NCBI GenBank assembly: GCA_038234295.1
Contig: JBBSUP010000006.1
Location: 1-64,000 of the forward strand
DNA length: 64,000 nucleotides
Source of the DNA: Palsa-1392 sp038234295
GTDB lineage: Bacteria; Verrucomicrobiota; Verrucomicrobiia; Chthoniobacterales; UBA10450
Direction of reading: 5' to 3'
In this document: positions 59,905 to 64,000 of the stretch, one piece after another
Layout: every line of letters starts with the position of its first letter
Position numbering within the stretch: the stretch's first letter is position 1
Made by a program: the position numbers and the translations under genes
Notes under the pieces: generated by a model
Databases searched by the model: none
Told to the model about the DNA's origin: nothing
The model's input: only the letters and a program-made list of their open reading frames with translations

Positions 59905-61095
59905 TCAGGAAAAGAATCGCTCCGGCGACAACATCGGCTGCGGCTGGCAGATGCGCGCGACGCAGTCCGCCCAGGTTTCGTGGCCGCTCAGGATGAGGAT
60001 TTCGACCCGCAGAAAATAAATCGGCACTTCCGGTTTCACGAGCCGCGGGAAACGGACCGCGTCCTTTTCCGTGGTCACGATCATGTCCACGTCGCGGCGG
60101 ATGCAGCGGTTAATGAAACTCTGCAGCTCCGCCTCGCTGTAGCGATGATGATCGGCGAAGCGTTTCGCGAGCTCGATCTTCGCGCCGAGTTTGCGCAGGC
60201 CGTCCTCGAAACTTTCCGGCACCGCGATGCCGCAAAAGCTCCCGATATACGTGTCCGTGAGCCGATCGAGCGGGAGCTGCTCGCCGGTGTAAACGTCCTG
60301 GAGATAGAGCGGCTGGTGCGCGCACTCGATGATCTCAGCGGTGCGATTGTATCGTCGAATCCGCGCGATCAACTCGTCGTTCGGCTCGCCCGTCGCTTTC
60401 GTGATGAAGATGTAACTCGCGCGCCGCAGATTCCGCGGCGGCTCCCGCAAGGTCCCGCGCGGGAGGAGGAACTCGTTTCCAAACGGCGCCTGCCGATCGA
60501 TGAGGACGATGTCGAGCCGGTGTTTCAGGTGCAGATATTGCAGGCCGTCATCGAGCAGGAGCGTGTCCGCTTTCATCTCGCGGATGGCGTAGAGGCCGCT
60601 CTTTACGCGATCCTTGTCCACGAGCACGATCACGTCCTTGAGGTTGCTCGCGAGCATGTAGGGCTCGTCGCCGGCGGTGAGGGAATCGAGGAGCAACGAT
60701 TGGCCGTCGGAGACGATCCGCGGCGGGTCGGGCTCTTTCCCGCACAGGCGATCGAGCCAGGTCCGCTTCGTCGGTTTTGCGACGCTCTTGTAGCCGCGAC
60801 TAAGGATCGCGACGCGCCGCCCGCCGATCTGCAAGGCGCGCGCGAACTTCTCCACGATCGGCGTTTTCCCAGTTCCGCCGACGGTCAAATTCCCGATGCT
60901 GATGACGAGGCAACCGAGCGCGCGTTCGCGAAAAATGCGCTTCCGGTAAAGAAACAGCCGGAGCTGCACGATCCGCGTGTAGAGGAGCGAGAGGAGATAA
61001 AGAAAAACGCGCAACAACCCCGCGCGGAAGCCGTGCGCGCGCCCGAGGATGACGTCGATCGCGAACTGCTCGAGATTTTCAAGCCAGCGCCGCAT
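59905..61095 (-). CDS. lpxK: Tetraacyldisaccharide 4'-kinase
   Basis: The 396-residue inner-membrane kinase phosphorylates the lipid A disaccharide. Its P-loop segment SIGNLTVGGTGKTP and ILSRGYKS are diagnostic, followed by DEPYMLA, LLLDDGLQYLHLKHRLDIVL and a C-terminal VTTEKDAVRFP. An N-terminal hydrophobic helix (LLRVFLYLLSLLYTRIV) gives membrane attachment. It shows that the host makes lipid A. Its start overlaps the thrB stop by 17 bp. Confidence 0.94.
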   Translation of the reverse strand: MRRWLENLEQFAIDVILGRAHGFRAGLLRVFLYLLSLLYTRIVQLRLFLYRKRIFRERALGCLVISIGNLTVGGTGKTPIVEKFARALQIGGRRVAILSRGYKSVAKPTKRTWLDRLCGKEPDPPRIVSDGQSLLLDSLTAGDEPYMLASNLKDVIVLVDKDRVKSGLYAIREMKADTLLLDDGLQYLHLKHRLDIVLIDRQAPFGNEFLLPRGTLREPPRNLRRASYIFITKATGEPNDELIARIRRYNRTAEIIECAHQPLYLQDVYTGEQLPLDRLTDTYIGSFCGIAVPESFEDGLRKLGAKIELAKRFADHHRYSEAELQSFINRCIRRDVDMIVTTEKDAVRFPRLVKPEVPIYFLRVEILILSGHETWADCVARICQPQPMLSPERFFS

Positions 61096-61951
61096 CGGGA
61101 TGGAGGATGGAAATGACGATGCGCACGCCGTCGTTATCGGCGGTCGTGACGCGAGTCTCTGGCGCGCGCAACCCGGAGGCTTTGGCCATCGCCTCGGCGA
61201 CTTTTTTCGCAGACCGGAGGGTCACGCAGATGATCGTGGACCCGGAGCCGCTGAGGAAACCGCCGAGCGCGCCGGCCGCTTCGCCCGCCGCGATCACGCG
61301 ATCGAGAAACGGAACGAACTTTGCTCGAAAAGGCTGATGCAGATGATCGCCAAACGCGCCCCGCAGGTTCTGGTAATTCGCGCTCGCCAGCGCGGCGGTG
61401 ATCGCGCAGGCGTTGGCGCAAGACTCGACCGCACGCGCCCGGTCGATCTCGTTAGGCAAAACTTTCCGGGCTTCCTTCGTCTTCACTTCGAAGTCGGGAA
61501 TGAGAAGCACGAAACGAAGACGGGCTTCGACCGGGAAACATTGCGGACGGGCGGCGCGGGTTGCGACGAAGCCGCCGAACTCCGCTGGCGCGGCGTTGTC
61601 GGGATGACCTTCGAGTTCAGCGCAGAGCGCGAAGATTTCCGCGCGTTTCAGCGGCCGATCGAGGAGCGCGTTGAGCGCATGGAGCACGCCGAGCCGCACG
61701 GTGACGCTGCTGCCGAGGCCGCGCGCGGCGGGGACGTCGCCGTCGACGGCGCAGGAAAACGGGAAGGGCGCGATCCCGACGCGCTTGAAATATTTTCGGG
61801 CCGCCGAGCGCGCCATCGGCACGGTCTCGCCCTCCGTGCGGATAACGGTGACGTAGTTGTAGATTTGCAACGCGACGCCGAGGCAATCAAAACCGGGGCC
61901 GAGATTCGAAGTGGTCGCGGGCACGCGGACCGTGATCTGTTGCTTTTTCAA
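61079..61951 (-). CDS. thrB: Homoserine kinase (GHMP family)
   Basis: I propose TTG 61951 as start, preceded by GGGTGG at a suitable distance, because there is no ATG or GTG before the conserved ITVRVPATTSNLGPGFDCLG. The GHMP P-loop is PAARGLGSSV. GHPDNAAPAEFGGFV and GALGGFLSGSGSTI follow. At 290 residues the length fits homoserine kinase of threonine synthesis. No other thr gene is near. It overlaps lpxK and the two probably share a message. Confidence 0.88.
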   Translation of the reverse strand: MKKQQITVRVPATTSNLGPGFDCLGVALQIYNYVTVIRTEGETVPMARSAARKYFKRVGIAPFPFSCAVDGDVPAARGLGSSVTVRLGVLHALNALLDRPLKRAEIFALCAELEGHPDNAAPAEFGGFVATRAARPQCFPVEARLRFVLLIPDFEVKTKEARKVLPNEIDRARAVESCANACAITAALASANYQNLRGAFGDHLHQPFRAKFVPFLDRVIAAGEAAGALGGFLSGSGSTIICVTLRSAKKVAEAMAKASGLRAPETRVTTADNDGVRIVISILHPDAALA

Positions 61952-62043
61952 AGGAAACCACCCGACACTGCCGCTGGAGATGTTATGACCGTGGCCAAAG
62001 TAACGCGCCGATCCGCGGCGGCAACAATCCGACCCGCGCGCGC

Positions 62044-62952
62044 ATGAACGACTGGATCGATCCCGCGCTCGCGGCTGCTTTTGCCGCGGAAAAAACCGAC
62101 GCGCATCGACTTGCGACGGCCGCGGATGGTTGGGTCGAGCGCTACGGCGTTGATGCACTTATTTCCTACAAGACCGAGGCCGCGCGCGAGCGGCTCTCCA
62201 GCGAGTTAGCCGAATGGTCGCGGCTCGCGGACACGCCGTTCGAGCGCGTTTTTGGCCGCTATTTGCCGAAACAAAATGCCGAGCGGAACGCGCCGCGGCT
62301 CCTTCGCGGCGACGCTTCGCTTCCGCTCGAGCGCACCGTCTCGGAGCGGGGGCTGCACTATGCGATCGACTTCGGCGCGGGTTATTCGGCCGGGCTCTTT
62401 CTCGATCAGCGCGAGAACCGGCAGTTCGTTAGGCGCCTCGCGCCCCAGCGCACACTCAACTGTTTCGCCTACACCTGCTCCTTCTCGGTCGTCGCCGCGC
62501 TCGGCGGCGGCGCGACCCTCAACCTCGATCTGTCCCGGAAATCGCTCGATCGCGGGCGCGACAATTTCGCGCTCAACCGGATTGCGACCGAGCAACATCG
62601 GTTCCTCGCCGATGACGTCCTGCGCGTGCTCCCGCGGCTCGCGCGGAAAGGCGAGACCTTCGATTGCATCATTCTCGATCCGCCGACGTTCTCGCGGTCG
62701 CACACGGGGAAATCGTGGCAGGTCGAGCGTGACTTCGAGGATTTGCTCCTTGCCGCGCTGGAGGTCGCGACCCGCGACGCGCGCATTCTGCTTTCCACAA
62801 ACTGCACGCGTCTCGATGCGCGGGCGCTGGAAGTGATGGCGCGTTACTGCCTGAAAACGACGCGACGCGCGGGAAGTTTGCAGCCCGGCGCGCGGCTCCC
62901 CGATTTCCCGCCCGGGAACGGCGCACGCACGCTCTGGATGTTGCTGCGATAG
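62044..62952 (+). CDS. Class I SAM-dependent methyltransferase, RlmI-like
   Basis: The 302-residue protein resembles the catalytic part of RlmI/RlmK-type 23S rRNA methyltransferases. The SAM region is TLNCFAYTCSFSVVAALGGG followed by NLDLSRKSLDRGRDNFALN, and the catalytic-loop type motif is CIILDPPTFSR. The PUA domain of RlmI is missing. The N-terminus instead has an ERYGVDALISYKTE block, as in other short relatives. The rRNA target is not predictable. It is divergent from thrB. Confidence 0.85.
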   Translation: MNDWIDPALAAAFAAEKTDAHRLATAADGWVERYGVDALISYKTEAARERLSSELAEWSRLADTPFERVFGRYLPKQNAERNAPRLLRGDASLPLERTVSERGLHYAIDFGAGYSAGLFLDQRENRQFVRRLAPQRTLNCFAYTCSFSVVAALGGGATLNLDLSRKSLDRGRDNFALNRIATEQHRFLADDVLRVLPRLARKGETFDCIILDPPTFSRSHTGKSWQVERDFEDLLLAALEVATRDARILLSTNCTRLDARALEVMARYCLKTTRRAGSLQPGARLPDFPPGNGARTLWMLLR

Positions 62953-63002
62953 ACGCATTTCGGGACGCGCAAAACACCCTCAGCATCCGAAGAATAGGAC
63001 AT

Positions 63003-63290
63003 ATGGACAGCGAACAAGCGATCGGCGAAACCGGAGACATGGCGGAACGAGGCATTAACTACGTCCGCGATCAGTGGGGCGAAGTGGTTGGGCAGACCGA
63101 GGATTTTGTGCGCGCGAATCCGACGAAGTCGTTGCTCTACGGCGTGGCCGCGGGATTTATCATCGATCGGCTGCCGGTGTTTCGGCTGTTTGGGTTCGTC
63201 GTTCGGCTCGCCCTGCTGGCGCTAAAACCGGCGCTCTTCGTCTTCGGCGCGATGAAAATCTACCAGGCGACGCAAACGCAGGACGAATAG
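63003..63290 (+). CDS. DUF883-like small membrane protein
   Basis: The 95-residue protein has a hydrophilic helical N-terminus and the segment FVRANPTKSLLYGVAAGFII, which matches the end of DUF883/ElaB-YqjD proteins. Those anchor at the inner membrane and bind ribosomes in E. coli. A second hydrophobic helix (LLALKPALFVFGAM) extends past the usual family end. Function is inferred only from this similarity. Confidence 0.65.
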   Translation: MDSEQAIGETGDMAERGINYVRDQWGEVVGQTEDFVRANPTKSLLYGVAAGFIIDRLPVFRLFGFVVRLALLALKPALFVFGAMKIYQATQTQDE

Positions 63291-63352
63291 CGGCGTGGAG
63301 CGGGATGCTCCGTCATCGCGATTCTAATTGGGCGCCGTGATGGCTACCGGCG

Positions 63353-63461
63353 CTGTAGACGTCGCCCTCTGGGCGACGCGGGTGTTGATGTCGCTGCTCA
63401 TCCGCGCCCGAGAAAGTAGGCCGTGCGCACACCCGCGCTTCGCAGAGCGAAGCGTCTACAA
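63353..63461. repeat. Palindromic element, CTGTAGACG family
   Basis: The left end CTGTAGACGTCGCCCTCTGG and right end CTTCGCAGAGCGAAGCGTCTACA are inverse. Just upstream, 63296-63320 holds half of the GGAGCGGGATGCTCCGTCAT element seen at 30607. It separates the DUF883-like gene from dodecin. Confidence 0.8.
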
Positions 63462-63478
63462 CTTAGCGAGCTCGCCGG

Positions 63479-63688
63479 TTATTCGTCGAGCGTGAAGCCG
63501 ACTTTCACAGTCACCTGCCAGTGATCGATCTTGTTCTCGACGATGTGGCCGCGGGTCTCCACGACCTCGAACCACCGCATGTTGCGGATCGTTTTGCTCG
63601 CCCGCGCGAGCGCGTTTTGGACCGCGTCTTCGATGCCTTCTTTCGACGATCCGATTAACTCCAGCTTCTTGTAAACGTGCTCGCTCAT
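63479..63688 (-). CDS. Dodecin
   Basis: The 69-residue protein is a typical dodecin: VYKKLELIGSSKEGIEDAVQ, NALARASKTIRNMRWFEVVE and a final WQVTVKVGFTLDE. Dodecins form hollow twelve-subunit shells that store flavins. The Trp40-equivalent (RNMRWFEV) that stacks on the flavin is present. Confidence 0.95.
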   Translation of the reverse strand: MSEHVYKKLELIGSSKEGIEDAVQNALARASKTIRNMRWFEVVETRGHIVENKIDHWQVTVKVGFTLDE

Positions 63689-63763
63689 CCGGGAGGTTCG
63701 GCGGGGGCGCGGGGAAACTCAAACCGGGAATCCGCGCATGGCGAAGACTCGAGCGTCACGGTT

Positions 63764-63886
63764 GTCATCCCGAGCCGCCGCAGCGCGGCGAGGGACCTCA
63801 CAAGCGTCCTGCGATCGTGCAATTCCAAATCGGCGTCGGCCGCGCCTGCGAGTTCCCTCAGCGCGCTGCGCCGCCTCGGAATGACA
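63764..63886. repeat. Palindromic element, GTCATCCCGAG family
   Basis: GTCATCCCGAGCCGCCGCAG is mirrored by GCTGCGCCGCCTCGGAATGAC. It lies between dodecin and the start of the last gene. Confidence 0.8.
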
Positions 63887-63962
63887 ACCCGCGCGCCCGC
63901 GCTTTATCCTTCGAACTTTGGATTGAGCCGATCGCGGGCACTCGCTACGCTGCCCTTCGCCC

Positions 63963-64000
63963 ATGGAAAACAACATCGAGTCCCACCTAAAGGAAACCCG
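63963..64000 (+). CDS. Start of a gene, possibly acetyl-CoA synthetase (partial)
   Basis: ATG 63963 opens a frame reading MENNIESHLKETR up to the window edge. The N-terminus NIESxLxExR is what I expect of acetate-CoA ligase, but 12 residues are too few for a firm call. Confidence 0.35.
   Translation, partial: MENNIESHLKET

Larger units (their letters stand above)
291..62434. other. Dispersed octamer CGTTAGGC / GCCTAACG
   Basis: I counted 57 exact copies by eye, 28 as CGTTAGGC and 29 as GCCTAACG, from 291 to 62434. The spread is about one per 1.1 kb. Flanks favour T before and GA after (TCGTTAGGCGA). In genes it is read as Ser-Leu-Gly, Val-Arg, Pro-Asn or Leu-Thr; the remaining frames contain TAG or TAA. 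No exact copy lies between 31505 and 38971. Near-copies (GCCTAACA, CGTTAGGT, CCCTAACG) are few. Confidence 0.85.

Noticed and set aside
291..62434. Octamer as a Rho-independent terminator or ribosome binding site
   Set aside because: Most copies are inside genes, in both orientations, without pairing partner or consistent distance to start or stop codons.
1..64000. CRISPR array
   Set aside because: No regularly spaced direct repeats with unique spacers were seen. The tandem elements near 59577-59890 are palindromic and only two in number.

Overview
The window is high-GC bacterial chromosome with dense, mostly housekeeping gene content. The genes point to a Gram-negative, probably soil or freshwater Verrucomicrobiota (Spartobacteria/Chthoniobacterales-like). 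LpxK implies an outer membrane with lipid A. A GDSL esterase carries the duplicated ~130-residue C-terminal module I associate with that phylum, and many secreted proteins and short palindromic repeats fit the same picture. The phylum call is inference. No rRNA, prophage, transposase, CRISPR array or biosynthetic cluster was seen.

Layout. 1-9.2 kb: rhomboid C-terminus, glnE, DUF4112, two exported zinc peptidase-like proteins, and an ARC/Mpa-like AAA ATPase. 9.4-13.5 kb: tRNA-Asp, recO-yceI, tRNA-Ser, a lipoprotein gene overlapping moeA, and a YciF-like gene. 13.5-21.2 kb: a LigD-type phosphoesterase-ligase, squalene/phytoene synthase and DUF362 (overlapping), hemW, a DUF151 nuclease and speA. 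21-29.7 kb: GH13 enzyme, GDSL esterase, rpsA, a thioredoxin-like protein, rpsB-tsf and DUF4326. 29.8-33.7 kb: a Tat phosphoesterase, M23 peptidase and small exported proteins, and a PHP phosphatase. 33.7-38 kb: an island of five small same-strand genes without clear homologues, separated by inverted repeats and bounded by three copies of a long repeat; it looks like a gene-cassette array. 38-45 kb: ybaB-dnaX, P1 peptidase, deaminase, MaoC, tRNA-Val, a decayed exported gene and an aldo/keto reductase. 45-51 kb: purM, purF, a small zinc-ribbon membrane protein and purL. 51-64 kb: FG-GAP protein, a decayed porin-like gene, mutL, a sigma-factor relic, FAD monooxygenase, LigD-type polymerase, lpxK-thrB, an rRNA-type methyltransferase, dodecin and the first codons of a possible acs.

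The most unusual signals are not single genes. (1) The octamer CGTTAGGC/GCCTAACG occurs about once per 1.1 kb (57 exact copies counted by eye, about 2-3 expected), equally on both strands and in all usable reading frames. It even supplies stop codons. It is absent as an exact copy from 31.5 to 38.97 kb, the interval that holds the cassette-like island. (2) At least seven families of ~50-150 bp palindromic elements fill intergenic gaps. In several places they sit inside housekeeping genes: one in-frame copy in hemW, two in purL, one supplying the start codon of purM and one covering the N-terminus of the PHP phosphatase. This resembles Rickettsia palindromic elements. (3) The 33.7-38 kb island has attC-like sites and no integrase in view.

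Functional links: purM, purF and purL belong to de novo purine synthesis. The ligase (13.5 kb) and polymerase (58.7 kb) are the separated halves of an NHEJ LigD; no Ku is in the window. dnaX-ybaB and rpsB-tsf are conserved pairs. thrB and lpxK overlap and are probably co-transcribed.
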